Origin: Paguma larvata
Taxonomy: Eukaryota; Chordata; Mammalia; Carnivora; Viverridae
Direction of reading: 5' to 3'
Assembly (NCBI GenBank): GCA_030068075.1
Contig: CM057825.1
Span: 79,065,123 to 79,129,122, forward strand
Length of the DNA stretch: 64,000 bases
A program made the translations under genes and the position numbers. The notes beneath the pieces are model-generated. The model was not told where the DNA came from. It did no database searches and was given only the letters and a program-made list of their open reading frames with translations. Within the stretch, counting starts at the first letter, position 1; each line of letters opens with the position of its first letter. Positions 46,130 to 57,125 of the stretch are shown piece after piece.

Positions 46130-46656
46130 TCTCTATTCAAGTATGAACAATCCTCAAAATCACCAAGAAGAGACAGATTCTTAAGCGCTGCCAAAAAAAG
46201 ATACAAATACCTGCCTAAAAAAGATAGGAAAAGGAAGCCTCAATACTGTTATTTCCTGGGTAAACTAGAGCAAATAACACTTCAAGGCCGAGCCCCAAAA
46301 CAAGTCATTTGGGGATCTCTGCCCCTAGGTTGGTTTTTAAAATGGACACGTGCCATTACTAAATCAGTAACACTTTGCCGAGCAATGATAATGATGATGG
46401 CCTAGACAAACTGCTGGAGAATTATGAAAAACTGAGGGAATGCAATAGAGAAAGGAAGAGCCGTTCCCCTCCCCCATCTGCCAAGAGAAGGGTGGATACC
46501 CTGTCATCTCCCAAACAGCTAGTCTTTAACAAGGGAGACTTACTCTCGTCAATAAGGCTAGAAATGGCCCAATCATTCTACCCATGCAGAGCGTGGCCTA
46601 TAAAACATCAACAGTCAACTACTGACCAAATACACACTAGATTCTTTTTCACATAA
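46130..46656 (+). pseudogene. Unidentified pair of overlapping open frames, possible decayed coding sequence
   Basis: Frame 1 is open from about 46130 to the TAG at 46403, with no ATG near its start. It is rich in Lys/Arg in its first half (for example AAKKRYKYLPKKDRKRK), then more hydrophobic (SLPLGWFLKW). Frame 2 is open from 46363 to about 46656. It has an acidic start (SNDNDDGLDKLLENYEKL), then an Arg/Ser/Pro-rich part (RERKSRSPPPSAKRR). They overlap by about 40 bp, as if one frame had been shifted. A poly-A run follows at 46955-46969. I do not recognise the protein. A retrocopy, an old viral or retroelement remnant, or chance are all possible. Confidence 0.25.
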
Positions 46657-47465
46657 GATAATTTGAAGATTATGCAGAGAGCTTTATGGAAATCCTTCAT
46701 CCATAAAATGATTGAGCGTCCCAAAAGGGGAATGCCTTAACATGCCCAAACAAATCCTACCTAGGGTTTCATGGCACTTAGGTTCAAGCTAGTTCACAGC
46801 ATCTCTTTCCCACGTGAAAGGACCCACGTCTCTTCCAAAGTTCACCAAGCTGCTTCAGCGCAAAACCAGCTGCATGGATGCATCTCTTCTGCTTCATAAA
46901 TTCTGTACAAAAGGTTCTAAGTAGAATTCTCTTATCTGTATATCCTTTTTTTTTAAAAAAAAAAAAAAAGGAAAATAAACATTAAACACTAGCACCATAT
47001 TTGCAGGTTAAAATATTCACTTTTGATTGTTAAGAAAAATACTGCTGTGTGTCGGGTCATGATTGCCCGATGGCTTGGCAGTGGTGACGATTACGGGAAG
47101 CACCACTCATTAACTCATCCGTTGGTTTATTCAGCAAACACTGATTGAGTACGGAGAGCCTCTGCTCATCAAATCTCTACAGAGTGTCTACCCACTTTGT
47201 GACAGGCCTTGTGATGAGTGATGAAGTAAGGCGCCACACATATGTTTAAGGGAACTCTCTCTAAAAAATGAGAGTTGAATTCAAAAACCAGAGCATGGCG
47301 TGCTCTGGAATCCTCACCCACCGAGACAACTCAAGGTGGGGAACCGTGAGACCTCTGAATTGAGCCAATGTTATGACATGGCTCTTATCACTTGGAAAAA
47401 GAAATCCTTACCAATTGTCCACCAAATTTCAAAATTCAATTTAGAGTTCAAAAATATAATTAAAT
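46657..47465. other. Non-coding, with T/A run
   Basis: The only feature is a T9-A15 run at 46946-46969, which might be a retrocopy poly-A tail or simple low complexity. The 74-codon frame at 47300-47524 runs into the next SINE and is not a gene. Confidence 0.4.
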
Positions 47466-47628
47466 GGGGGTGCCTGGGTGCCTGGGATGCTCAGTTAAGC
47501 ATCCGACTTCAGCTGAGGTCATAATCTCGTGGTTCATGAGTTCAGGTCATGATCTCATGGTTTGTGAGTTTGAGTGCTGCCTCGGGCTGTGTGCTGACAG
47601 CTCAGAGCCTGGAGCCTGCTTCAGATTC

Positions 47629-47659
<31 letters not shown>

Positions 47660-47697
47660 GTCCCTCCCCTGCTTGTGCTCTCTCTCTCTCAAAAATA
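47466..47697 (+). mobile_element. Felid CAN SINE with internal duplication
   Basis: The usual head is altered (gtgcctgggtgcctggg). A 28-bp unit beginning aggtcat is present twice in tandem (47516-47543 and 47544-47571, about 23 of 28 matching). It is followed by a normal body, a long CT tract (47634-47659) and a short end. A partial target duplication of about 9 bp (caaaaatat) flanks it. The long plus-strand frames (110 and 91 codons) are SINE plus microsatellite. Confidence 0.92.
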
Positions 47698-47737
47698 TTC
47701 AAGATTACAGAAGATGTTTATCTCACCTTCTGTGATA

Positions 47738-47795
47738 AACATTTATATATACATACACACACACACATATATGTGTATACATATATATATAATTA
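47738..47795. repeat. AT/AC low-complexity tract
   Basis: A mixture of ATAT, ACAC and GTGT steps ('acacacacacatatatgtgt') just after the SINE. It is partly self-complementary. Confidence 0.85.
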
Positions 47796-48433
47796 AATGT
47801 ATACAACTAATTTCAGTTTTTTAAACAACACGTGTAACTAAATAGGAATATTGATGTTTTAAGTGACAAGCTTGAGTTGGAATAACAGAACGTTTGACAA
47901 AGGCTCTTAAAAATTTAGAATGGTGGAAAACAAACAACTAAAACTTAGAAATAGCAGACATGTAAATTTAACTCAGCGGTAAAGTGAAATTGGTACCAAG
48001 TCTTGGCTTTTGTACCCTAACATTACCTAATAAGTTATTTCTTCAAAAACATATGAAGAGAGCCAAACTCATAGGCCACTATAAACTGTCTGCTGTAGAT
48101 TGTCTTATAGATTACCTACTACAGAGATCCAGATTAGCCTAACTTTAGAGAATTCACAAAGTGCAAGGATTACAATATGAAGAACAGCTAGTGTGAATCC
48201 TTACTTTTCCTTCTAATCCAAGAGATTACAGACGGCCACCCTATATTCCTCCACCCCTCACAATCTCTGCAAGTGGAGTTACTTCAGTAGGAAAAGATGA
48301 AATCCAGACCCAGTCACGCTAGCCATTATAAGGGCCTGCATTCCCTCCTCAGACACACCAGCGCTTACCAGCTCCTCATCAAGCAAAGGGTGAATCTGGC
48401 AGGAGCCAAATAAAAAAATCTAAGATTGGTATT
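47796..48433. other. Non-coding spacer
   Basis: Unique AT-rich DNA. Nothing is recognised until the G-rich motif. Confidence 0.4.
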
Positions 48434-48459
48434 GGGGGTGGGGAGGGGGAATGGGGGGG
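48434..48459 (+). other. G-quadruplex motif
   Basis: Four G-runs of 5, 4, 5 and 7 are separated by loops of 1, 1 and 3 bases. This fits the G3+N1-7 rule with very short loops, so a stable quadruplex is expected on the plus strand. Confidence 0.8.
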
Positions 48460-48479
48460 CAAGGTGAGATCAACATCTT

Positions 48480-48830
48480 CTGTAATCCTGAAGATGAAGG
48501 GAAGAACAGTACACATTTTGTATATATTCAATACTTGTCTTTTCATCTTGATGTTACAGCTCTGTGATTAATTGCACTTCTTGGCTCAGAAATGCCTCCG
48601 TCAGAATAAAATCTGGGTCTTTAGCAAATTGTTCTTTTCTGAATTATTATCCCCTCTAAGAGCATAAATGTTTCAGTGCTTTTGTTAGGGGTGAGGGCGG
48701 TGAGTGTGCTTGGGAAAGTTGTTATTTGTGTTTTGACCGCCTGTGCCTTCATGCAGTCTAAACTTTACACCTAAAGGGGAAAATGCACACTTGGCAGGCC
48801 TGCACTCTCTCAGCACGCTCTTCTCTTAAA
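48480..48830. other. Candidate conserved non-coding element
   Basis: Repeat-free and even in texture, with possible factor sites: 'gtgattaattgcacttcttg', 'gaccgcctgtgccttcatgc', 'taaaatctgggtctttagca'. It begins about 20 bp after the G-quadruplex motif. Inference only. Confidence 0.25.
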
Positions 48831-51090
48831 GTAGATGCAGGGATTTTCTAACAGAGTACATTTTTGATCAATAGGTTTATACACAACACACAAACTCTTC
48901 TAGATAAGAGGCAAGGGGCGAGCTGGAAAAGAAACAGGAGACAAACTACTGAATTGTAGATTCACAGAATTTAACACCCGGAAGAAACTCAGACATCAGC
49001 TGAGGCCAGTATTTTGTGTGGTACAGCACACTGACCATCAGGAAGCGCCTTCAAAGGGGGTACTATTGTCCAGCAGGTTTGGGATTCACCTTCTTTCAGA
49101 TATTTAGAGTGACTATTCAGTTACTAAAAGTTCTGAAGAGTCTTGCAATGTAAAAAAAAAAAACAACAACAAAAACCCACACTATTATTTAACCCATGTT
49201 TCCCAAACATACTGGACCATCTTCCCCTTTTTTCCTGCCTGCAACATTCCACAGAACTGGTGTCTCTTCTTGCAGATCCTGTCCTGGAAGCTGCTGCTCT
49301 CGTACAATCATTTTATAGATGAAGAAACGGGCGTTCAAAATTAACTCATTTGGCCAAAAACCGGGAATTAATTAGTGGTTGATAATTCAGAAAATAGCAT
49401 GACTGGAGTTTGATAAAAATGGGAAATAAGCAGAGATCCCAACATTCCTTTCCACCCATACCTCACTACAAAATAGTTGCCTTTCCTGAGTCCCTGCCTC
49501 ACTCCCCTCAGACTCTTACATTCCCTCAACTTCCACTTGACCAATGAGCACCTATTAACTGGCTCAGATTCATTCATTAGTGAGTGTCTCCTTCCCCCAG
49601 GGAAGCCTTTTAACAATGACTTAGCATGCGGTGGCTTTAATGGAGGCCATGGAAGGAACACAGCAAATAATTTAAGGCAGATAGAGCTTCGAGTTTTTCC
49701 TCAAATTTATTGACATTTATTGTAGGGATTTCCCAGGTGAGTCTGGAATCAGACAGGCTAGGGAAAGTTTCCTCAAACTGATCATAAAGTAGATGATCCT
49801 CTCCTTACTGTTAAGTCCTCTGGCTCCATCTTTTCTGCACGCTTTCCCATTCTCGGTGTCCAGTCTTACTCAGTATGCGGTTTCTCCCGGAGAGATGGGC
49901 AACCCTCATGCAATGTCAGAGTGGGCTGGAAGCCACAGGATGTGAGTTTACCTATTGCCTGCAATGCCCTCTAGGCGCTACATAGCACTCCGCATTTCCT
50001 TATTTTGCTTAGCCTCGCTGGAAACTGCCTGTTCCAGCAAAGGTCTCTTCTAGATAGTTCCCAAGCCGAGAAGACAGCGCCATTACACAATGTATCTTTC
50101 TTTAAAATGCCATCCCATTATATGCTATGCATTGTCCTTCATTTAGAAAGTTGAGTCTCTAAATAGCTTTGGTGGGAAAAAGGTCTCTTCCATCCTGTTG
50201 ATCATCACTCGCCAGGCTTGGCCGTCCCAAAGAACAACACTGGCAACGGAGGAAGATGAAGCTGGGTTTTTTCTCAGAAGTGGGTGGAGTGGATGTTGGT
50301 CCTGCCCCGTCTCACCTGCTGCTTCTTAAAACAACATTTGGAATCAGCTGGCTGTGATTCCAATCTATGACAGTGGGGCAGGAAGAACAGTGGCCATTAG
50401 AGATTAAATCTTGCCTTGTCTAGGTCTCCGTTTAAAAGTGCCAGCCCGCACTAGGCATGTTGCTCTCTTCTATGAGAAGGGGGCTATAAGGGAGACGGCT
50501 CATGAAAGAGTTTTTCAGTAGCATAGAAAGATTTTGTACATCTTTACCTATATAGGGCAAGTTTGATATAGTGTCCTCTATTTTATTCCACTAGAATAAG
50601 GACCAAACACACTGAACAAATGCTATATACATAGTTAGGCAGCCACCCTGTGATCCAAAGAAAAACAATTCTATCGAGGTAGTAAGAAATTACATATAAA
50701 TAATAAATCTGGGTGACAGGAAGAAGAATGATTATTTTCTTCCTTCAACTTTTTGTTTTTGTTTTTGTTTAACAGAAATTATCTATGCACTTTAAAAAGC
50801 ATGGTACAGCTTACTGTGAAAGTGTGAAGTAGCCAGTTTTTTATTTCCACCTCTGACGATGGCATACCTCACTTCCCCAAGGCCTAGGTCATGGTGACTA
50901 ATGGTTTACAGTCTGTTCCATATAAACCTCAAAACCTAGAGGGTATTTCTAGGAAACAAAAGCAGGGAAGTGTCTCTGAAGAGAATAGTCTGTGTTTATG
51001 GGATTTGTTCTTCATGGACATCCAGAGATTAAATTAGGTGGCAGTTGTTAAAAATAACTAAGCCTATCCTTTCCATCTAACCAATCTTTC
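48831..51090. other. Non-coding, no gene recognised
   Basis: Mostly unique DNA. A weak MIR-like piece may lie at 49310-49390 ('ttatagatgaagaaacgggc'). The 97- and 78-codon frames at 49368-49713 run on opposite strands over the same bases and have no motif. An AC/A run is at 49151-49178 and a GTTTTT tract at 50751-50768. Confidence 0.45.
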
Positions 51091-51266
51091 GGGGCACCTG
51101 GGTGGCTCAGTTGGTTAAGCGTCTGACTTCAGCTCAGGTCATGATCTCGTGGGTTGTGAGTTGGAGCCCAACATTGGGCTCTGTCTCTCAGACAGCTCAG
51201 AGACTGGGGCCTGCTTTGAGTTCTCTGTCTCCCTCTGTCTCTGCCCCTTCCCTGCTCGCACTCTGT

Positions 51267-51300
<34 letters not shown>

Positions 51301-51338
51301 ACTAAATAAACATTAAAAACAAATAAATAAAATAAATA
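51091..51338 (+). mobile_element. Felid CAN SINE
   Basis: A full-length copy with an exact 11-bp duplication aaccaatcttt (51079-51089 and 51339-51349). The CT tract (51268-51297) and AAAT-rich tail are expanded. Frames of 67 and 71 codons on the two strands are SINE sequence. Confidence 0.95.
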
Positions 51339-51407
51339 AACCAATCTTTTGTGATGCCCTCATGGTGATCTCTGCAGCTATTCCTCTGTAAAAGTGCTAA
51401 TGCTATT

Positions 51408-51700
51408 CAACATATTTATTGAGGTATTACTCTATACAAGATACTATGTTCATGCTAGCATTCAAGAAATTTAAGACACAATGTAAATAATAAGCTAAAT
51501 GTGAGAAACAACACCTCAGTACAAAATACAAGCCTAAGTAAAAAGAGTAAAATTTTTACTGATGGGAGGAGAATCAGGAGAAAAGGTTTCTGTGGGGAGG
51601 TTGCACTTGAACTAGGCTTTGAAGGATAAAAAGGACTGTCAATTGGGAAATAATGGATATAAGGACACTCTGGACCAAGGACGTGTCTGACCAAGAGTCA
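51408..51700 (-). mobile_element. L2 LINE fragment, minus strand
   Basis: 'attcaacatatttattgagg', 'caagatactatgttcatgct', then 'gttgcacttgaactaggctt' and 'tgaaggataaaaaggactgt' follow the reverse complement of L2. The 79-codon minus frame inside is a shadow. Confidence 0.65.
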
Positions 51701-52269
51701 GAACTGCTATAAAAGTTTTTGGGAATTCACTCAGTTGAGTGATTGAGAATATGAATTGAAAGAATTTCATAAAAGAAAATTCTTCTATCAAGTTATACAT
51801 AAAAGAAAAACCATGAACTTCTAATACTCATCCTTTGATCTTCTATGGAAAGATACTACATAAGTGCAGGGTATTACTTCTATTAAAGCCAGTATTTTTA
51901 AGTGGTATATTTTTAGAACACTTGAAAGTAGGTTTTCTTCCTCTTCGAGATAGAAAAATTCTAAGAAATTAAATGTATTCCGCATGAATAATCAAGCCAA
52001 AGAACAGTGAAGATGTACAGAGTGAGAAAAGAACAAATCCCAGGGAGATGTGCTAGATCTTTTAAATTATTTATTATAGATCTCATGCTCTTAGAAGCCA
52101 AAAACTCTGTTTCACTGAGTTTGGTCTAAATACCAACATTATGCCACTTTCAGTTGCTCAAAAGTATCTTATTAGAGCAGCATTAATGAGTACTTTTAAA
52201 TGTCAAAAAATATATATTGGTTCTTACTCATCCGGGAACTTAAAGTTTAATTGGTGCAGCCCCTTGGTT
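51701..52269. other. Non-coding spacer
   Basis: AT-rich unique DNA with no frame or repeat worth naming. Confidence 0.4.
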
Positions 52270-52460
52270 TTATAATTGAAGCAAATGAAGCCCAGACGGT
52301 GGGTGACCACCTTGCTGAAGGTCACCCGGCTAGTTCACGGCAACCAGTTAAACCGGAAGAAACTAAATAACTTGCCAAAGGTCACACAGTTGGCAATGGG
52401 TGGGCGGAATTACAACACAGGAAAACTTGGCCTCCAACCTTTACACTGCACTGCTCTTCT
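52270..52460 (-). mobile_element. MIR-type sequence, minus strand, possibly two overlapping copies
   Basis: The MIR landmark 'cttgccaaaggtcacacagt' occurs at about 52371. A second, similar landmark 'cttgctgaaggtcacccggc' occurs at about 52312. This suggests two MIR pieces or a local duplication. The 66-codon frame across it is a shadow. Confidence 0.6.
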
Positions 52461-53004
52461 GCCAGCGAAAAATTAACATAATCCCGCGCGAGTAGGTAGA
52501 GTCCTATAGATGAAAAGCCATACAAACAAAAAGTAGAGGGTAATAAATGCTATTATTATAAGTGCAAGTAAGTGTATACATTATCTAAATTGCTTTAATG
52601 GCATAAAGGAACCAGTATTTCTAGATGTCTTGATGGAAACTTAAATAATGTGTACATTTGCTAACTTATTATACAATTCGGTACTGAAAAGGGAAAAATG
52701 AAAATAATGCAATCCTTATTTCTCCTGCTTCTTATGCATAAAAACATTAAGGAATATATGTTTGAAAACTGTCGCCCAAAATCCTGCCGCCCGAACACAA
52801 AAACTGTATTGTTAATCATTTAGGATGCTTAAAGAGACTTGTTTTGATAATTCAGATAACAATCTTGATTTTCTCTTTCATGGCAGAGACACAGGACAAT
52901 CCTGGGTTTAAGCACTCCTTACATCTATGGCTTCTGACGGGTCTATGAGAAGATGAAGATTCCACAGCCAGTACTTCCGTGTCCCTAACGACCTAGGATG
53001 TAGT

Positions 53005-53038
<34 letters not shown>

Positions 53039-54595
53039 CTACATGTTTCTTGAACCTACTTTTGACTTTAGCCTGCGTGCCCTCTCGGAAGAGACAGAGG
53101 ATGGGCAGGTAAAAGGGCAGGGCAGGAACAGCAGTACTGTACAGTCTTTGGGTTTCTTACTTTCTGCCCCAAATCCCTCGCTTTCAAATGCCAACATGTG
53201 TTTTCTAGTTCTAGTTTTCCACTTCCATGAAAAATGACCCAAGCACACTCTATGTGTAGGTGTGTGCATGAGAATCTGACTTCCAGTATCCATCTAGCCG
53301 TTCTTTTGTAGCAACCTGAGAAGGGCAAAAAAGTCAACGAAGTTACTAGTTGTGGTAACTAGTCACCAGTTATAACTATGACCTCTAATTGGCAAAATGA
53401 GTGAAAACTAGAATAACCTGATGCAGAAATGATACTTGCAGTAACCCTGACCGCTGCGATTCTGGAAACTGGGTACATCCCTTATGGAATCCTGGAAGCC
53501 CTGTATATGCAGTTATTACAGGAAGATGTCAGCTCCCGGGTGCATGAGGCCTCTAGGCCTAGATGGCTCCCCCACCTGTCCAATGTGACTCTCATCTCCT
53601 CATAACCGAGCTGTGCTCCCTGGGCGGCTGCAAGGGCTCCCACAAAGGAATGCCTGATGGCAAGTTGTGGTTCTTGTCCTGTGGTCTTCTGCTTACACTG
53701 GTGCCATGGGTGACCAACGGCAGTCCTTCAGTCAGATTAGCTGAATCTAAGGAGATACTCTAGTAGACATTACAGTAACCTTCAGAATATATAGACAAGG
53801 GTCCTATCCCCTGGGCCTTTTTCTTTCCTGGAAGACTTCTTTATATTCTGTCATCGATACTAGCCACCTTCCCCAAGTACTCATTCACAATCCTGGGCAC
53901 TGATTTGATCATTTGAGTATTCACTCCTGGTTTCTTCATGTCTATCTTTCTTGAGGAATGACAATAAGAGTTGCATGCAGTAACATATATACCAGATTTT
54001 ACACAATAACAAGATAAAATCATCTATTCTTCCACTAAGATTCTGATAAATCAGGTGTATTATTATTTTAACCACAGTCACTTATTAAGTTGATGCTGGC
54101 GTAGAATATACACTGACTCCCACGTTTCTTCTAGGGATCTAGTATTAGGTTCAATTATGTATATTTAATAGTTTGTGGCATATATTTTTCTCTTGCAAAG
54201 ATTACAGCTTACCAGAAAGGGGCAGAGCACACTGGGATCATATACACTGGGGTCCAAAATAAGGAAGGAAGATGGTGATCTCAAGTCTAAGCCTGACAGA
54301 AAAGTAAAATCCAGAGCCAATGAAAGAAACAAAATCCCAGTCCAAAGACACAGGAACAAAATGAAATGAGATGGAATCAACGGGTAGGATCTGGGTCCAA
54401 AGTTGAGAATAAGCCAGAGGATCCTAGATAACCAACCCAGACCATTTCTGTGGCCCAGCGGTTGTATAGGACAAGGAGCGTCAGGATGACTTACAGACCA
54501 TACAAGGTCATACGACTTGAATGAGTCATATGACCTCAAGAATAAAGTGGGCCTTAGGTTCTCTTCTTATTTAAAATTTCTGTGAGTCTATTAGA
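52461..54595. other. Non-coding, no gene recognised
   Basis: Unique DNA with the CA microsatellite listed below. Frames up to 124 codons (54165-54539, minus) and 89 codons (53068-53337, minus) overlap others on the opposite strand and have no recognised domain. Confidence 0.45.
53008..53036. repeat. (CA)n microsatellite
   Basis: About 14 CA units ending in a C-run. Simple repeat. Confidence 0.95.
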
Positions 54596-54745
54596 GCTTT
54601 CATCCATTTCATTCAATTCAAAACATTCAACAGTGTTCACTGGGAGACTACCATGTGCCAGGCATTACAGCAAGCATTGTGGAGTCCGAAGGGAAAGAAA
54701 CAGACTTGGTCCCTGCCCATCTGGGGCTTACAGTCTACGAAGGCG
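54596..54745 (-). mobile_element. L2 LINE 3' end, minus strand
   Basis: 'cattcaacagtgttcactgg', 'accatgtgccaggcattaca' and 'gtccctgcccatctggggct' with 'tacagtctacgaag' follow the reverse complement of the L2 3' end. Confidence 0.7.
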
Positions 54746-55034
54746 TCAGCAATGCTTCCAATAGCTTGGTTCTTCATATCCTGATCATTATGGCAAAAAT
54801 GGAATTAATCTCTTTCAAGTTCCCAGTTCTCACTACCCAAAGGAGAGCACCAGTGCTCACCTTCGGCTGCACTTTTTCCTAATAACTACCACGAAGTTAT
54901 TTACACATGCTGCCTTTTGTACACCGAGAATCTGGGGCAAATTTGCAACTACAGATTTCCAGAAGAAATAATACGATCACCAAGCAAGGCTTTCTTACAG
55001 TAAAACAGTATGAAATCTGAGGTTATAACACTGC

Positions 55035-55330
55035 ATCATATTTTAAGAACACTTTTTCTCATAAGAGCAATGCGTGTTCATTGTAGAAAATCTGGAAAAC
55101 ACTGGGGTAAAAGAAGACAATAAAAGCATTTGCAATCCCATACTACCCAGAGATAGTCACTATTAATATGGTAATGCATTACTTTCTACCTAGACAGATG
55201 AACATATAACTAGAGAGGATTTATATAAACTTACTCAACAACACATTTTCAAAAAATGGTATCACGCTAGCACAGAGTTTTATATCCCACCCTTCTCTTA
55301 ATATTGACTTTACCTTGGTGGATATACTTT
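55035..55330 (+). mobile_element. Ancient mammalian repeat, probably L1M-type
   Basis: 'atgcgtgttcattgtagaaa', 'atctggaaaacactggggta', 'gcaatcccatactacccaga' and 'gatagtcactattaatatgg' form a familiar old repeat seen throughout mammalian genomes. Family and orientation are tentative. Confidence 0.5.
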
Positions 55331-55910
55331 TCTTTAGAGGGCTGAGAGAATATGATCTGGCTCTGTTCACTGCTGATGGGAATAGAATTTAAAACCATCT
55401 CCTATAAATGTGCTTGGGATTGCTTTTCCCAAGTACACTTAATCTTCAATCTTCTATTTTGCCTTTAATCTTCTATTATTTTTCTTCCCATTTAGGTTGT
55501 CTTTTAACTTATTCCAATGGTTCAACTTTATCAGCTTGGTTTTTACTCGCTCACAAGAACTACATGCCATCTGTGAACATTTATAAAAGTTTAAATAAAA
55601 TCATCCCCAAAGTACTTCCTAGAAGAGCCCATTTGTCCACCAAGACAAAAGACAAGCGTCTCTTTCTCTTCACTCTTTGTTTCTTGACCAGACAAAAAGG
55701 TCACAGATTGGGAGGGAACTGGGATTTGAAATCTGGCTAGGCTTTTTCAGAGTTAAAAATATTACATTTTCTGTAACACTGTAGCTACATATTTCCTCCT
55801 TTAACTTGAATACAATCCTCCCCTTTTCTACAAAATATGTTGTATCTGCTGTAAACTGCATTGGCTTTGAATACCGATCTCCCAACTGTCCACAGGGACG
55901 TGGATCTGGT
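55331..55910. other. Non-coding spacer
   Basis: Unique DNA. The 110-codon plus frame at 55408-55740 has no domain or start context I would trust. Confidence 0.4.
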
Positions 55911-56186
55911 TCAAGGGCTCCAGGGTCCTCCCTGAAACCTTTCTTCTGACAGGAACCCTAAGGACACAAGCCAGTGCCCCAGAGAGCTGTCACTTGCACA
56001 ATGAAGTTTCTTCATCACACTTGGGTAATGGCCACTTGGGCTTAGTGATTTATCTGTTTCTAGTTTGTTGATTAGGTCTGGAATATCCTGAGCAGTCATT
56101 TTCTCTATTTCCTCCAATGTGATTATTGCTTGAGAAAGCCTGGGTGTAAGAATATTACTCAGCAAAAGGCGAAGCAAAGAATTCAT
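55911..56186 (-). pseudogene. CR1/L3-like LINE reverse transcriptase remnant
   Basis: The 91-codon minus-strand frame contains EIEKMTAQDIPDLINKLETD followed by KSLSPSGHYPSVMKKL. This parallels the CR1/L3 LINE segment at the start of the reverse transcriptase, where an 'L..L..HKS.GPDG.HP.VL.EL' motif occurs. Here the GPDG is changed to SPSG. The piece is short, isolated and dead. An L2 is less likely because the HP-VLKEL pattern is CR1-like. Known from the family pattern, so moderate confidence. Confidence 0.5.
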
Positions 56187-56769
56187 TTACATGATGTTCT
56201 CTTTTTATCTCTGAGTATACGTTTGGTACAATGTAAGCCAAGTGCTTCTACAATTCTCATTTCACAGTATTTAAGAGTCTTTTGCTATTGTTTTAGGAAT
56301 CTATTGCAAGGATTTTTTTATTTTTTTCAAATTCATTTTTGTGTGCCTGGCGTCTATCACCTTTTGTGAGCTCAATAATCTGACCCTTCAAAAATTTCTT
56401 TTTCATTACATATATCTAAGTAAGAATTATTTTCTCTTCATTTTTTTCCGACGTATTCCACATTTCAAATAGCTTGAACACAAGACCTTTGTTTTTCTTA
56501 TCATAAGTTCTCATAAGGAAATCCTTATTTCTAATGGGTAATTTAATTTTTAAGTATTATTTCCATTTTTTCCTCTTCCATGTCTGCACTGAGTTATCTT
56601 TCAGAGAACTGATTATATATTTGATATCTTTCTTGGAGTCTTCTCTCTCATTATAATATCAAATTGAATTGAATTGAAATATATATATATTCATCATTAT
56701 GTGCTCCAATATGCATTGCATCTGCTAGGCGCTCAGTGAGCATTTCCAGAATGAACATATGATACCAAT
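56187..56769. other. Non-coding spacer
   Basis: AT-rich, with a short AT repeat at 56678-56690. Nothing else is recognised. Confidence 0.4.
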
Positions 56770-57125
56770 AGCTAACACTCATGGGGCATTTCCTGGGTAT
56801 CATGTTCCACTAAGCATTTTATATGTATCATGTCATTAATTCTCAGGCACTATACCGTAAATATAACTGGCAAGCAGTCTGTCCATGTATCCCTAGCATC
56901 TAGAGCAGTGCTGGCACTTAGTAGGTACTCACTAAATATTGCCACATGGATAAACTGAAAAGCTGCATGAGGTAGGTGTCATTATTATTCATGCTCTACA
57001 CATAAGAAAATTTACGTATTTTCTTATGTGTCTTTCCAAAGCACAGAGAGGTTCGATCACTTTCTGAAGTCCCATCACAATTAGTATATGTGAAGTCAGG
57101 ACTTGCTTCCGAAGCCCACATACTT
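56770..57125 (-). mobile_element. MIR-type element, minus strand, interrupted
   Basis: 'gcattttatatgtatcatgt', 'cattaattctcaggcac', then (after about 120 bp of other sequence containing 'gtgctggcacttagtaggta') 'atgaggtaggtgtcattatt', 'agcacagagaggttcgatca' and 'gtgaagtcaggacttgcttc' follow reverse-complement MIR. The inner part looks like a second MIR or L2 3' end in the other orientation. Confidence 0.6.
56998..57031. repeat. Perfect inverted repeat, 14-bp arms, 6-bp spacer
   Basis: acacataagaaaat is followed by ttacgt and then by its exact reverse complement attttcttatgtgt. The 34-bp hairpin sits where a MIR would normally carry its 'ccattttacagatgaggaaa' text, so it is a local rearrangement. 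Confidence 0.92.
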
